DNA of 64,000 nucleotides from Luteibacter rhizovicinus DSM 16549 (GTDB lineage: Bacteria; Pseudomonadota; Gammaproteobacteria; Xanthomonadales; Rhodanobacteraceae), in the NCBI RefSeq assembly GCF_001887595.1, contig NZ_CP017480.1:1364001-1428000 (forward strand), read 5' to 3'. The translations under genes and the position numbers were made by a program. Position 1 is the stretch's first letter; each line of letters starts with the position of its first letter. Under the pieces are notes generated by a model. It was not told the DNA's origin and did no database searches. It worked only from the letters and a program-made list of their open reading frames with translations. This document shows positions 18,111 to 27,060 of this stretch, piece after piece.

Positions 18111-19097
18111 TCAACCCACCACCGGATAAGGCCCCTCATCAAACACCGCATCGTGATACCCCTTCACCCCGATCGCCCGGGCCATCTCGCTGCGGAAATC
18201 CTCCCCGCGACGCAGGCAGTCGAGCACGAAGGCGAAGTCGCGACGGGGTGTCCAGCCCAGCGCCCGTGACGCCCGACCGCTGTCGTACACACGGTCCAGG
18301 CTCGGCAGCAGCTTCCAGCCCCGTGCGCCGTAGAGCGCATCGACATCCGGGAACAGCCTGCGCACCACGGCGGCAGCATCGGTCCGCAAGGCGGCGACGT
18401 CGTTCCGCGTGAACGGAGGCGTGGCCGAGACGATGTACCGGCCAAAACGGATGTCCGGCGCCCGGGTCACCGCGAGCAGATGCGCTTCGACGATGTCGTC
18501 GATGTCCGCGCGGCGGTAGAGCAGCTCGTTCGCCTGCATGTTCGACGTGTCGAACTCGGCACGAACGCCGGCATTGTCGTCATCTTCAGGGAAGAAGCGC
18601 GACGTTCGCAGCACGATGACGGGAAGGCCATCCTTCCGCGCGACCAGTTCGCCCATGCCCTCGGCGGCGATCTTGGTCGCCCCGTAGATGTTCTTCGGGA
18701 TCGGCATCACGTCTTCGTCGATCCAGGCCGCCGGCTCATCCGGCCGCGGCGACAGCGCCGCGCCGAAGGCGCTCGTCGTGCTGGTGAAGACGAAGGCCTT
18801 CACACCGTGCGCCACGGCGGCTTCGAGCAAGGCGACCGTGCCGGCCACGTTGGTATCCACGAACTCGCGCTTGGAGTGGGTGGCAACGTGTGGCTTGTGC
18901 AAGGTGGCGCTATGGATGACCGACGTGGCACCCGACATGGCGTCGCGCACGAAGGCCTCGTCGGTGATCGAACCCACCTGATCGGTGAATGCCGAGGCCT
19001 TGATGTCGATCCCGCGGACCTCGCGCCCCTCGGCGCGAAGACGGCGGACGATCGCCTCGCCCAGGTGTCCGGCGCTGCCGGTGACCAGAACGCTCAT
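18111..19097 (-). CDS. NAD(P)-dependent epimerase/dehydratase (extended SDR)
   Basis: A 328-residue extended short-chain dehydrogenase. The Rossmann nucleotide motif is VTGSAGHLGEAIV at the N-terminus, and the catalytic Tyr-Lys pair is in YGATKIAAE (preceded by the Thr-rich strand FTSTTSAFG). Family members act on nucleotide sugars or on aldehydes/ketones; no neighbouring sugar-nucleotide genes help decide. The ATG at 19097 has AAGGAG nine bases upstream and is preferred over the TTG two codons earlier. Confidence 0.85.
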   Translation of the reverse strand: MSVLVTGSAGHLGEAIVRRLRAEGREVRGIDIKASAFTDQVGSITDEAFVRDAMSGATSVIHSATLHKPHVATHSKREFVDTNVAGTVALLEAAVAHGVKAFVFTSTTSAFGAALSPRPDEPAAWIDEDVMPIPKNIYGATKIAAEGMGELVARKDGLPVIVLRTSRFFPEDDDNAGVRAEFDTSNMQANELLYRRADIDDIVEAHLLAVTRAPDIRFGRYIVSATPPFTRNDVAALRTDAAAVVRRLFPDVDALYGARGWKLLPSLDRVYDSGRASRALGWTPRRDFAFVLDCLRRGEDFRSEMARAIGVKGYHDAVFDEGPYPVVG

Positions 19098-19110
19098 CGG
19101 CAACCGCTCC

Positions 19111-19653
19111 TTACCAGATCAGGTCGTCCGGAACGACGAACTGCTTGTAGTAGTCGTCATCGTCATCGGCTGGAAGGGGCGCACTGTCCTTGCGGCCGTG
19201 GTCGGAGACGACCACGTCGGACACGCGCATGTGAATCTTGTCCGCCGCAGCGCGCGGCACGAGCTCGTAACGGTCGTCGAGCTTCGCGATGGCCAGTACG
19301 CCGGCGGCGAGTTGGGCACGAAGCGGTTCGCTCACCAGCAGGCTGGTGATCTTCTCGCCGTCGGTGAAGCGATAGGCGATCTCACCGTCGCGCTTCACCC
19401 GGGTGGTTTCGACGATCTGCCGGACCTGCGCCCGGATTTCCTTCTTACGTGCGTCGGCATTGCGTTCGGCGGCGATGGCGCGATCGCGCTCTGCACGCTC
19501 GGCCTGCAACTTGCGCGCATCGACCTGGGCCTCGTCGGCAACGACGGGCGCCTTGCCCTGGCGCTGCTTGGCCTGTTCGCGCACGACCTTGGCGATCTTG
19601 TCCTTCTTGACCAGACCGGCCTTGAGCAACTGTTCCTGCAATGGATTACGCAT
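19111..19653 (-). CDS. DUF2058 (YaiL-like) protein
   Basis: A 180-residue, highly charged, soluble protein. It begins NPLQEQLLKAGLVKKDKIAKV, continues with a long Lys/Arg/Glu-rich coiled region (about 20-95), then a folded C-terminal part (VKRDGEIAYRFTDGEKI, ending DDDDDYYKQFVVPDDLIW). This is the layout of the YaiL/DUF2058 family, described as nucleoid- or RNA-associated but without a defined function. Thirteen bases separate it from the downstream SDR gene, so the two may be co-transcribed. Confidence 0.85.
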   Translation of the reverse strand: MRNPLQEQLLKAGLVKKDKIAKVVREQAKQRQGKAPVVADEAQVDARKLQAERAERDRAIAAERNADARKKEIRAQVRQIVETTRVKRDGEIAYRFTDGEKITSLLVSEPLRAQLAAGVLAIAKLDDRYELVPRAAADKIHMRVSDVVVSDHGRKDSAPLPADDDDDYYKQFVVPDDLIW

Positions 19654-19736
19654 ATCGGGGCATTCGTAGGGTCGCGAGGCTACCGATTCTAGCGCCGAAG
19701 ACTTGGTTACATGGCGTTACGTGCCTAGGCTTGGTG

Positions 19737-19750
19737 ACCTCCCCGGAGGT
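19737..19750 (+). promoter_or_regulatory. Ribosome binding site inside a short palindrome
   Basis: ACCTCCCCGGAGGT is a perfect palindrome whose right half (GGAGGT, 19745-19750) is the ribosome binding site of the glycosidase gene, nine bases before the ATG at 19760. Pairing of the two halves would hide the site. It also fixes the start codon choice. Confidence 0.5.
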
Positions 19751-19759
19751 AGATCCCGC

Positions 19760-22700
19760 ATGTCCCCTTACCGCAGCCTGCGCGTCACGCGCCTGACCCT
19801 CGCCCTCCTCGGGCTGGTGGCCACCCCCACGTTCGCCGCCGATACGCTGCCACCCCGCAGTGAATGGCGGGCCAGCAGCTCCTCGCAGCAGGTACCGGCA
19901 CTGGCGCCGGCCCACGCGATCGACACCGATGAGACGACGCGTTGGGGCGGTTCGTTCAGCCCGGGGCAGTGGTTCCAGGTGGATCTGGGCAAGGTCGCCC
20001 GGATCGGCGGCGTACGCATTCATTGGGACAGCGGCTTTGCCGCCTCGTACTCGATCCAGGCGTCCACCGATGGCCGGACCTTCCACACGGTGTACAGCGT
20101 GACCGACTCTCCGGGCGGCACCGAGTACCTCGTGTTTCCCGCCGCCGAGGCCCGCTACGTGCGACTGGCCGCGCCGGCGCGGACGGCCGACTGGGGCGTG
20201 TCGGTCTTTGAATTCGAACCCTTCGCTGCCAGTGACTCGGCGCGCATCGCCGGGCTGGACGGTGCGGGCGACGGCGCCGCGCTGTGGGCGGATGGCAATG
20301 CCCGCCGTATTGTCGGCAAGGGCCCGAGCGGTACGCGGCAACTGGATATCGCCCTGCCCCGGCCGGTGAACATCGCTGGCCTCGAGATCGAGTGGGCCGG
20401 CCCGCGCGATGGCGCCCGGCTTGAGGGACGCGACACGCACGCACGCTGGACAACCTTCGACAGCGATCCCGGCAGCCTGGGCGACAGTTCGTACCTCGCA
20501 GCACGCGAACCGCACGACGTCGACGCACTTCGCCTGGTAGTCGGCCCGAAAGACGGGGCGCCGCCTACCGTGAGGCGGCTGCGACTGCTTGGCCCGCTGC
20601 GGGTGATGACGCCGATGAAGCGTTATCAGGTGCTCGCCTCCCGCGCCAACGCCGCGCTGTTCCCCTCCTCCCTGCACATGCAGCAGGTGTACTGGACGGC
20701 CGTCGGCGTCCCGGCTGGCCTGCAGAAATCCATCTTCGACGAGTACGGCAACATCGAACCATACAAGGGCGGCCCGCAGGTGCAGGCCATCTGGCGCGAT
20801 GCGTCCGGGCGCACGAGCGTTTCCGACACCTCGGAGCGCACGCATGCGCTGCGCGATGGATGGAAACCGATGCCCTCCGTTGGCTGGACGGCCCAGTCCG
20901 GACTCGCGGTGACCAGCGAGGCGTTCGCCACGCAAGACGGATCGCAGCCCGTCGTGATGCTTCGTCACCGGCTTCGCAACACCGGTGCCACCACCGTCGA
21001 TGGCGTCCTGTCGCTCGTCGTGCGACCCATCCAGGTCAATCCGCCATGGCAGAACGGTGGCGCCTCGCCTATCCACGACATCGCCATCGTCGGCGATGCA
21101 TCGAACACGAACGTACGCGTGGAGAACCGCACGCTGCTCGCCTCGTTGACACCGGTGGATGCCGCTGGCGCGGCACCGTTCGGCGAACATGGCGAGACGG
21201 AGATCACCGCCATGGTCGCCAACGGAACATCGCCTTCCACGCGTGGGGCGCATGACGGCGACGGTCTCGCGGCGGCCGTGCTCGATTACAAGGTGCATCT
21301 TGCCGCGGGCGAACAGCGAGACGTCGTGCTCGCGTTTCCGCTAGGCAACGCCGCGACGGAAGCGAGCGGTCGCCTACCGGAGCCGCCGTCGATCGATCGC
21401 GGCACGCTCCGCGCCGATAGCTTCGACACCCTTTCCGCGCACGTTTCCGACGAATGGCAGCAGCGTTTGGGCGGCGTCGGCATCTCGCTGCCTGACGAGA
21501 GCCTGGTGAACATCCTGCGTTCCCAGGCGGCCTACATGCTGGTGAACCAGACCGGTCACGCCATGCAGGCGGGACCACGCAACTACAACCGCTCCTTCAT
21601 ACGCGACGGCGCGGCGACGGCCTCGATCCTGCTGCGCATGGGCGAGACGAAGACGGCACGCGACTACCTGGACTGGTACGCGACGCACGCCGTGCACGAG
21701 AACGGACTGGTGTCGCCCATCCTGAATGCCGACGGCAGCATCAATCGTGGCTTCGGTTCCGACATCGAGTACGACAGCCAGGGCGAATTCATCAACCTGG
21801 TAGCCGATGTGGCGCGCTTCGGCGGCGGAACGGAAAGCGTGCGCTCCTACGAGCCGAAAGTGCGCGCGGCGATGCATTTCATGCAGTTACTGCGCGAACG
21901 TACGATGGTTCCGGGGTATCTCGGCGACCTCCCGTCCCCCGAGCGCTTCCACGGCATCATCGCGCCCTCGATCAGCCACGAAGGGTATTCCAGTCCCACG
22001 CACAGCTACTGGGACGACTATTGGGCACTGAAGGGCTGGCACGACGGCGCGTGGCTGGCCGAGCAATGGGGTGACAAGGACCTCGCCACGTATGCGCACG
22101 AGCAGTACGCTGCCCTGCGCGAGTCGCTGCGCAAATCCATCGAGACCACGATGGCCTGGAAAGGCGTCGACACGATTCCCGCTGCAGCGGACCTGGGTGA
22201 CGGCGACCCGACGAGTGTTTCGATCGCGCTCGATCCGGCAGGGCAGATGGACGTCCTTCCGGCTGACGCGCTGCGCCGCACGTTCGATCGCTACATCGCC
22301 GACGTGCGCCAGCGCGAGACTCCGGGTGAACTGTTCGCCTATACGCCGTACGAACTTCGCAACGTACTTACCTATGTCTACCTCGACCGCCCGAAGGACG
22401 CCGAAGAGCTGCTGATGGACGTCGTGCGCGACCGGCGACCGCCCGAGTGGAACATGTGGGCCGAAGTCGTCCATTCGCGGCTTCGCCATCCGGGATACCT
22501 CGGTGACATGCCGCATACGTGGATCGGATCGGAGTACGCGCGAACGCTCTTCGGCATGTTGATGCGCGAGGCCGACGACGGGCTCTATCTGTTGCCGGGG
22601 ACGCCGCCCTCCTGGGTCGCCGGCAAGGGCTTGTCCGTGACGCGCCTGCCGGTGGCCTATGGGTCGTTGAGCATGACGGCGAGGCGCGATGGAAAGCGCC

Positions 22701-22870
22701 TGACCGTCACTCTCGGTGAGGGGATCCGGCCGGGCACCGCGTTGCGTGTGTTCTGGCCGGATCGGACGAAGCCAGCCAAGGTGACGGTCGATGGCAAGAC
22801 GATATCCGTCTACGACACCGACGGGCTACGGTTGGCGAAGCCGTTCCACACCCTCGTCGCGGACTATTGA
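19760..22870 (+). CDS. Secreted F5/8-type (discoidin) domain protein with six-hairpin glycosidase-like core
   Basis: About 1036 residues. A signal peptide ends at PTFAAD; an F5/8 type C (discoidin) carbohydrate-binding domain follows at about 30-155 (AIDTDETTRWGG, WFQVDLGKVARIGGVRI, RYVRLAA). A long beta-rich middle region (about 190-560) leads to a helical catalytic-type part (about 590-960) with NRSFIRDGAATASILLRMG, EYDSQGEFINL and SYWDDYWALKGW, typical of (alpha/alpha)6-barrel glycoside hydrolases, and a small beta C-terminus. The start is set by GGAGGT nine bases before ATG 19760. It probably acts on plant or microbial polysaccharides outside the cytoplasm; the exact GH family is not assigned. 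Confidence 0.8.
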   Translation: MSPYRSLRVTRLTLALLGLVATPTFAADTLPPRSEWRASSSSQQVPALAPAHAIDTDETTRWGGSFSPGQWFQVDLGKVARIGGVRIHWDSGFAASYSIQASTDGRTFHTVYSVTDSPGGTEYLVFPAAEARYVRLAAPARTADWGVSVFEFEPFAASDSARIAGLDGAGDGAALWADGNARRIVGKGPSGTRQLDIALPRPVNIAGLEIEWAGPRDGARLEGRDTHARWTTFDSDPGSLGDSSYLAAREPHDVDALRLVVGPKDGAPPTVRRLRLLGPLRVMTPMKRYQVLASRANAALFPSSLHMQQVYWTAVGVPAGLQKSIFDEYGNIEPYKGGPQVQAIWRDASGRTSVSDTSERTHALRDGWKPMPSVGWTAQSGLAVTSEAFATQDGSQPVVMLRHRLRNTGATTVDGVLSLVVRPIQVNPPWQNGGASPIHDIAIVGDASNTNVRVENRTLLASLTPVDAAGAAPFGEHGETEITAMVANGTSPSTRGAHDGDGLAAAVLDYKVHLAAGEQRDVVLAFPLGNAATEASGRLPEPPSIDRGTLRADSFDTLSAHVSDEWQQRLGGVGISLPDESLVNILRSQAAYMLVNQTGHAMQAGPRNYNRSFIRDGAATASILLRMGETKTARDYLDWYATHAVHENGLVSPILNADGSINRGFGSDIEYDSQGEFINLVADVARFGGGTESVRSYEPKVRAAMHFMQLLRERTMVPGYLGDLPSPERFHGIIAPSISHEGYSSPTHSYWDDYWALKGWHDGAWLAEQWGDKDLATYAHEQYAALRESLRKSIETTMAWKGVDTIPAAADLGDGDPTSVSIALDPAGQMDVLPADALRRTFDRYIADVRQRETPGELFAYTPYELRNVLTYVYLDRPKDAEELLMDVVRDRRPPEWNMWAEVVHSRLRHPGYLGDMPHTWIGSEYARTLFGMLMREADDGLYLLPGTPPSWVAGKGLSVTRLPVAYGSLSMTARRDGKRLTVTLGEGIRPGTALRVFWPDRTKPAKVTVDGKTISVYDTDGLRLAKPFHTLVADY

Positions 22871-22877
22871 TCGCGGC

Positions 22878-23314
22878 TCAAAGGAAATCCACGCGAATGG
22901 TCACCGGGCGGACGAACGCGCCGCCCCCGACATTAGGCACCGACTCGCGAAGACGCACGTAGAACTCGAAGTTCTCGCCAGTGGCCAGCGCATTGGCCTG
23001 GTACGGCCGTCCTGGCCTGATCGTGCGCTTTGCTTCGTTGGCGATTTCCAGGCCGACGTGGGTCGGCCCGCCACTGAACATGCGAAACAGGTCATTCGCC
23101 AGCGGGTCCGCATCGGACGTGGCCCCGAAGGTAAATTGTGCGACCAGGCCGATGGGATCCTTGCACTCGCTCACCTTGAGCTTGAAGTTAAGACGAAGCG
23201 CGTGCCATTCATCACGACCGTCGCCACGGCTGGGCTAGCGCAGGCGACGACGCCGAGCAGGCCCACGGTGAGGCGAAGCCACCGCATGCGGAAGCTGGAA
23301 GACTGTTCTGTCAT
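22878..23314 (-). pseudogene. Broken fimbrial (pilin-like) gene
   Basis: A signal-peptide part (MTEQSSSFRMRWLRLTVGLLGVVACASPAVA, from 23314; seen in two blocks, MTEQSSSFRMRW and LTVGLLGVVACA) runs out of frame at the TGA at 23171-23173. A second frame, open as NFKLKVSECKDP and on to VTIRVDFL at 22878, carries the C-terminal part of a chaperone-usher pilin. The join lies near 23190-23200. Besides the frame change, roughly 40-60 residues expected between the signal peptide and the FxLxxSxC strand are absent, including the first Cys of the usual disulfide. This points to an internal deletion rather than a single-base error. It lies right after the intact pilin gene. Confidence 0.65.
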
Positions 23315-23368
23315 GACGTTCCTGAGGGCGGGTCGGTCGCCAATGGAGGCCGGCGACCGACGTTTCAT

Positions 23369-23917
23369 TTACGGCTCGAAACGAATCGTGTACTTCACCG
23401 AACCGCCCGCCTTACCGGGAGCGACCGAGCTATCGGTCTGCTCGAAAGCGACGACGTGTGCCAGGATCGCCTGGTTGTCCGTCACCGTTTTCTTGATGGC
23501 CTTCTGGTCGCCCCAGATATCGATCGGATCCTGGTTTTCGTTCATGAGACGGAACTGGATACCCCTCGCGGTACCGGAGGTGACTTTCACCATGCCCGTC
23601 GCGCTATCGACCAGGGCACTGTCCGGATCGAACGACGCCCACACCTTCGTCGTGTTGGTGCAGGTGGTCTCACCGACCTTGCCGACATAGATACGGAAGC
23701 CCGTTTCGCCGACACGCGTACCGATGCCCCCGAACTTCGAGGCATCGACACCGGCGAGGTTGACGGTGAAGTCCGGACCGACGCCGCCTTCTCCGCTGAT
23801 GCTGCAGGTGACGTTAGTGATTTCACCGGCGAAGGTGATCGTTCCGTCGGACGCGAATGCCGCCGGTGCGGCCAGCCCTGCCATGAGCAGGGCGGAAAGT
23901 GTTGCCTTGAGGTTCAT
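23369..23917 (-). CDS. Type 1-like fimbrial major pilin subunit
   Basis: A 182-residue pilin: signal peptide (MNLKATLSALLMAGLAAPAAFA), then SDGTITFAGEITNVTCSISG with the first Cys, a second Cys in VGETTCTNTT, and the C-terminal beta-zipper YTIRFEP with its penultimate aromatic. It needs a periplasmic chaperone and an outer-membrane usher for assembly, but neither gene is present in the window. The ribosome site AAAGG lies nine bases before the ATG. It is followed directly by the broken pilin gene. Confidence 0.9.
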   Translation of the reverse strand: MNLKATLSALLMAGLAAPAAFASDGTITFAGEITNVTCSISGEGGVGPDFTVNLAGVDASKFGGIGTRVGETGFRIYVGKVGETTCTNTTKVWASFDPDSALVDSATGMVKVTSGTARGIQFRLMNENQDPIDIWGDQKAIKKTVTDNQAILAHVVAFEQTDSSVAPGKAGGSVKYTIRFEP

Positions 23918-24034
23918 CCAATTAACCTTTCAGTGTTTGTGTTGATCAACGACCGGAGCGGCCGTCGGCCTTGGGGAGACACGGGTTCATCCCCGCGCAT
24001 CACGCAGCCGAGCTCGACCAACGCGAGCGCGAAA

Positions 24035-24106
24035 GAGAGTGTGTAAGATTTTCCCTTCCATCCATATGGAAAAATACTCAAAAGAAGGGTTTTCTTACAC
24101 ACTCTC
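24035..24106. repeat. AT-rich inverted repeat upstream of the pilin gene
   Basis: A 14-base perfect inverted repeat, GAGAGTGTGTAAGA (24035-24048) and its complement (24093-24106), encloses 44 bases. Inside, CCCTT/AAGGG (24053-24057 and 24085-24089) pair further, and TCCATATGGA (24061-24070) is a palindrome. The stretch is clearly more AT-rich than its surroundings. It lies between the end of hmp and the start of the pilin gene on the same strand, 118 bases before the pilin ATG. It could be a terminator for hmp or an operator for the pilin. The rest of 23918-24180 shows nothing recognisable. Confidence 0.55.
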
Positions 24107-24180
24107 CAGGTCGATGCCGCCCCAGTTAGGCGATCCTTCTCAAGACATAAGGACCAACACAGTGATAAGCGTTGTCTCGT

Positions 24181-25362
24181 TCAGTCCAGCGACGATGCCG
24201 GTCCGAAGAACTCGAACTTCGCCCGCGCATCGGGCACACCGAGATCGCGCAAGGCACGGCGAACCGCTTTCATGAAGGGCTTCGGCCCGAGGTAGTAAGC
24301 ATCCATCGCATCGGAAGCCGGCAACCATGCGGCGAGCAGGTCCTTGTCGAGGAAACCGGTCGCGTCGGGTTCGGCATCACCGGTTCGCGGTGTTTCATAG
24401 CAGTAATAGCGACGCAGTCGCGGGTGTTTCGCCGCCAATCCGTCGATGACGTCGCGGAAGGCGTGCACGCCACCGTGGCGAGCCGAGTGAATGAAGTGGA
24501 TGGGACGTTCGGTGGCCAGCGCCGCCTGCAACATGGCGAGGGTCGGTGTGATGCCGACGCCGCCACTGATCAGCACCAGGGCACGATCGTTGTGCTCGAG
24601 CACGAAGTGGCCGGATGGCGGAAAGAGCTCGACGGAGTCACCGACGCTGACCCGGTCATGCAGGTAGTTAGACACGAGGCCACCGGGCACGCGCTTGACG
24701 CTGATTCGGTAACCCCTTTCGTCGGAGGCCGCCGATAGCGAATAGTTTCGACGTGCATCCTGATCGCCGACCTGGAGCCGCAGGCCGATGTACTGGCCTG
24801 GCTCGTGGACGATCACCGTGCCACCGTCGGCCGGAACGAAGTGGAAGGACGTGATTTCCTCGCTCTCCTGCACCTTGTGGGCGACAACGAAGGCGCGACC
24901 GTCGCGCCAGCCACCGGGGCTCGATGCCACGCGGTCATAGATGACCTCTTCGGCATCGCCGAGGATATCGGCGAGCTGTTGGTAAGCGACGCCCCAGGCC
25001 TCGAGCACGGCGTCCGTAGCGATATCGGCGCCAAGCACCTCGCGGATGGCGCGAAGGAGCGACGCACCCACGAGCGGATAGTGTTCGCGACGAATGCGCA
25101 GCGACACATGCTTGCTGATGATGGCGCCGACGAGATCGCCCAACGCCTCGAGCCGGTCGATGTGCCGCGCGTACATCAGCACGCCATTGGCCAGGGCGCG
25201 CGGTTGCTCACCGGTCGCCTGGTTGGCCTGGTTGAAGTAGGGGCGCACTTCAGGATGCTCGTCGAGAAGGATGCGGTAGAAGTGTGTCGTCAGCGCCTCG
25301 CCGCCCTGTTCGAGAAGGGGGACGGTCGAACGGACGATGGCGCGGTGTTCGGCGGAAAGCAT
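24181..25362 (-). CDS. hmp: Flavohemoprotein (nitric oxide dioxygenase)
   Basis: A 393-residue cytoplasmic enzyme that turns NO plus oxygen into nitrate using NAD(P)H. The globin domain (1-140) has the B10 Tyr in THFYRILL and the proximal heme His in ISKHVSLRI. The FAD domain has RNYSLSA, and the NAD domain has GGVGITPTLAML and a C-terminal EFFGPASS. The length is normal for Hmp. The divergent neighbour is norR, with NorR-type sites and a candidate sigma-54 promoter in between, so expression should respond to NO. Confidence 0.95.
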   Translation of the reverse strand: MLSAEHRAIVRSTVPLLEQGGEALTTHFYRILLDEHPEVRPYFNQANQATGEQPRALANGVLMYARHIDRLEALGDLVGAIISKHVSLRIRREHYPLVGASLLRAIREVLGADIATDAVLEAWGVAYQQLADILGDAEEVIYDRVASSPGGWRDGRAFVVAHKVQESEEITSFHFVPADGGTVIVHEPGQYIGLRLQVGDQDARRNYSLSAASDERGYRISVKRVPGGLVSNYLHDRVSVGDSVELFPPSGHFVLEHNDRALVLISGGVGITPTLAMLQAALATERPIHFIHSARHGGVHAFRDVIDGLAAKHPRLRRYYCYETPRTGDAEPDATGFLDKDLLAAWLPASDAMDAYYLGPKPFMKAVRRALRDLGVPDARAKFEFFGPASSLD

Positions 25363-25398
25363 GCGGTCGGTCTCTCGTGTTTAGGAATGCCTTCTTTA

Positions 25399-25414
25399 TC
25401 CACATCCCATGCCA
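25399..25414 (-). promoter_or_regulatory. Candidate sigma-54 promoter of hmp
   Basis: Read on the minus strand the sequence is TGGCATGGGATGTGGA, against the consensus TGGCACG-N4-TTGCA. The -24 half matches at six of seven positions; the -12 half is weak (GTGGA). It ends about 37 bases before the hmp ATG, leaving a leader of roughly 25 bases. Its position relative to the NorR-like sites (about 45-115 bases upstream) fits enhancer-driven transcription. Confidence 0.45.
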
Positions 25415-25457
25415 AGACCGACACGCGTGCAACTTCATGGAGTTAGAATACGGAAGG

Positions 25458-25514
25458 GTCGAAATGACTCATGGAGTAGATGGGTCATAATGACCCTGAT
25501 GAGGTCGATATGAC
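25458..25514. promoter_or_regulatory. Three NorR-type enhancer sites
   Basis: The NorR core GTCA-N3-TGAC occurs exactly at 25484-25494 inside the palindrome GGGTCATAATGACCC (25482-25496). One-mismatch copies occur at 25458-25468 (GTCGAAATGAC) and 25504-25514 (GTCGATATGAC). Three sites in the space between norR and an NO-detoxification gene is the arrangement known for E. coli norR-norVW. The third site spans the preferred norR start codon, so NorR could also limit its own synthesis. Confidence 0.8.
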
Positions 25515-27060
25515 TGCACTGATACCCGAGCTGACGGCGCTTCTGCCCCTGGTCGACGACCTGTCGCGCGAGCTGCCCGAGGCCGAACGCTACCGGCGAC
25601 TGCTCGGTGCCCTCCGCTCCCTCGTACCCTGCGATGCCAGCGCCCTGCTCCGTCTCGAGGGCCGGGAGCTCGTGCCCCTCGCGGTCGACGGACTGACCGA
25701 GGACACGCTCGGTCGCCGCTTCCTTGTCGCCGACCATCCGCGCTTCGCCGCCTTGCTGGCGCATGAGGGGCCGACGCTGTTTCCACCCGACAGCGACCTC
25801 CCCGACCCTTACGACGGCCTGGTCGAGGCGCATCTGCCGCTCGATGTGCACGACTGCATGGGCTGCCCGTTGGTGATCGACGGCAAGCCCTGGGGCCTGG
25901 TGACCCTCGACGCACTGGAGGCCGGTCGCTTCGAACCGTCCGACCTTGCCACGGTGCGCGCCTTCGCCAGCCTGGCCGCGGCCACGGTTTCCGTCGCCGA
26001 GCGCATGCGTGGCCTGGAGCGATCCGCCGAGCACGAGCGCGCACGCGCCGAGGGATTTCGCCTTGCCGCCGGTCAGGCACCGGACCGCGTGCTGGCAGGC
26101 CGCAGCCCAGCCTTCCGCCACCTGACCGACGACATCCGCACGGTCGCCGGCAGCGACCTCACCGTACTGATCCGCGGCGAGACCGGTGTCGGCAAGGAGC
26201 TGGTGGCCCAGGCGATCCATGCGGCGTCACCGCGCGCGGACCGGCCGCTGATCGCCGTCAACTGCGCAGCACTTCCGGAACATCTCGTGGAGAGCGAGCT
26301 TTTCGGCCATGTGCGCGGCGCCTTTTCCGGCGCGATGACCGACCGGCGCGGCAAGTTCGAGCTCGCCGATCACGGCACGCTGTTCCTGGACGAAGTGGCC
26401 GACCTCTCCCTTGCGGCACAGGCAACGCTTCTCCGCGTGATGCAGAGCGGCCAGCTACAACGCGTCGGCTCCGACCGCGAGCATCGCGTCGACGTGCGGA
26501 TCATCGCCGCGAGCAATCGCGATCTGGCCGACGAGGTGCGGGCCGGACGTTGCCGCGCGGATTTCTACCACCGCATCAGCGTGTACCCGCTACGGGTGCC
26601 GGCCCTTCGTGAGCGCGGCAACGACGTGCTCCTTCTGGCCGGTACGTTTCTCGAAGAGAACCGCAGTCGGCTCGGCCTGGCGGGCCTGCGCCTGGCCAGT
26701 GACGCGCAGGCCGCCCTGCTCGCGTGGACATGGCCAGGCAATGTGCGGGAGCTCGAACACACCATCGGCCGCAGCGCACTGAAGGCGCTATCGCGGCTGG
26801 GCGGCAAGGCACGCTCGTTGACCCTGTCGGCCGCCGATCTGGATCTGCCTGTGACCCCGACAGCGCCGGCTTCGTCACCCGAGCCCTCGAGCGAGACGAC
26901 CGGCCTGTCCATGCGCGCCGATCTCGATCGCTACGAGCGCTCCCTTATCGAGCGCAGCCTGCAAAAAAACGCGCAGAACTGGGCGGCGGCAGCGCGCGAG
27001 CTCGGGATGGACCGCGCCAACCTGCGGCGCTCCGCGGCACGGCTCGGCATCTCAAAATAA
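25510..27060 (+). CDS. norR: NorR, nitric-oxide-responsive sigma-54 activator
   Basis: A 516-residue enhancer-binding protein. The N-terminal GAF domain (about 15-170; CDASALLRLEGRELVPLAVDGL, LPDPYDGL) binds NO through non-heme iron. The AAA+ domain has Walker A GETGVGKE, the sigma-54 loop GAFSGA (Ser replaces the usual Thr), and Walker B GTLFLDEVADL. A Fis-type HTH ends the protein (NWAAAARELGMDRANLRRSAARLGI). The ATG at 25510 fits the family N-terminus; an earlier ATG at 25480 would place the NorR sites inside the coding region. Divergent from hmp. Confidence 0.93.
   Translation: MTALIPELTALLPLVDDLSRELPEAERYRRLLGALRSLVPCDASALLRLEGRELVPLAVDGLTEDTLGRRFLVADHPRFAALLAHEGPTLFPPDSDLPDPYDGLVEAHLPLDVHDCMGCPLVIDGKPWGLVTLDALEAGRFEPSDLATVRAFASLAAATVSVAERMRGLERSAEHERARAEGFRLAAGQAPDRVLAGRSPAFRHLTDDIRTVAGSDLTVLIRGETGVGKELVAQAIHAASPRADRPLIAVNCAALPEHLVESELFGHVRGAFSGAMTDRRGKFELADHGTLFLDEVADLSLAAQATLLRVMQSGQLQRVGSDREHRVDVRIIAASNRDLADEVRAGRCRADFYHRISVYPLRVPALRERGNDVLLLAGTFLEENRSRLGLAGLRLASDAQAALLAWTWPGNVRELEHTIGRSALKALSRLGGKARSLTLSAADLDLPVTPTAPASSPEPSSETTGLSMRADLDRYERSLIERSLQKNAQNWAAAARELGMDRANLRRSAARLGISK

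Noticed and set aside
24049..24092. Fim-type invertible promoter switch
   Set aside because: The enclosed segment is only 44 bases, the repeat is not like known recombinase sites, and no recombinase gene is near. Kept only as an unexplained repeat.
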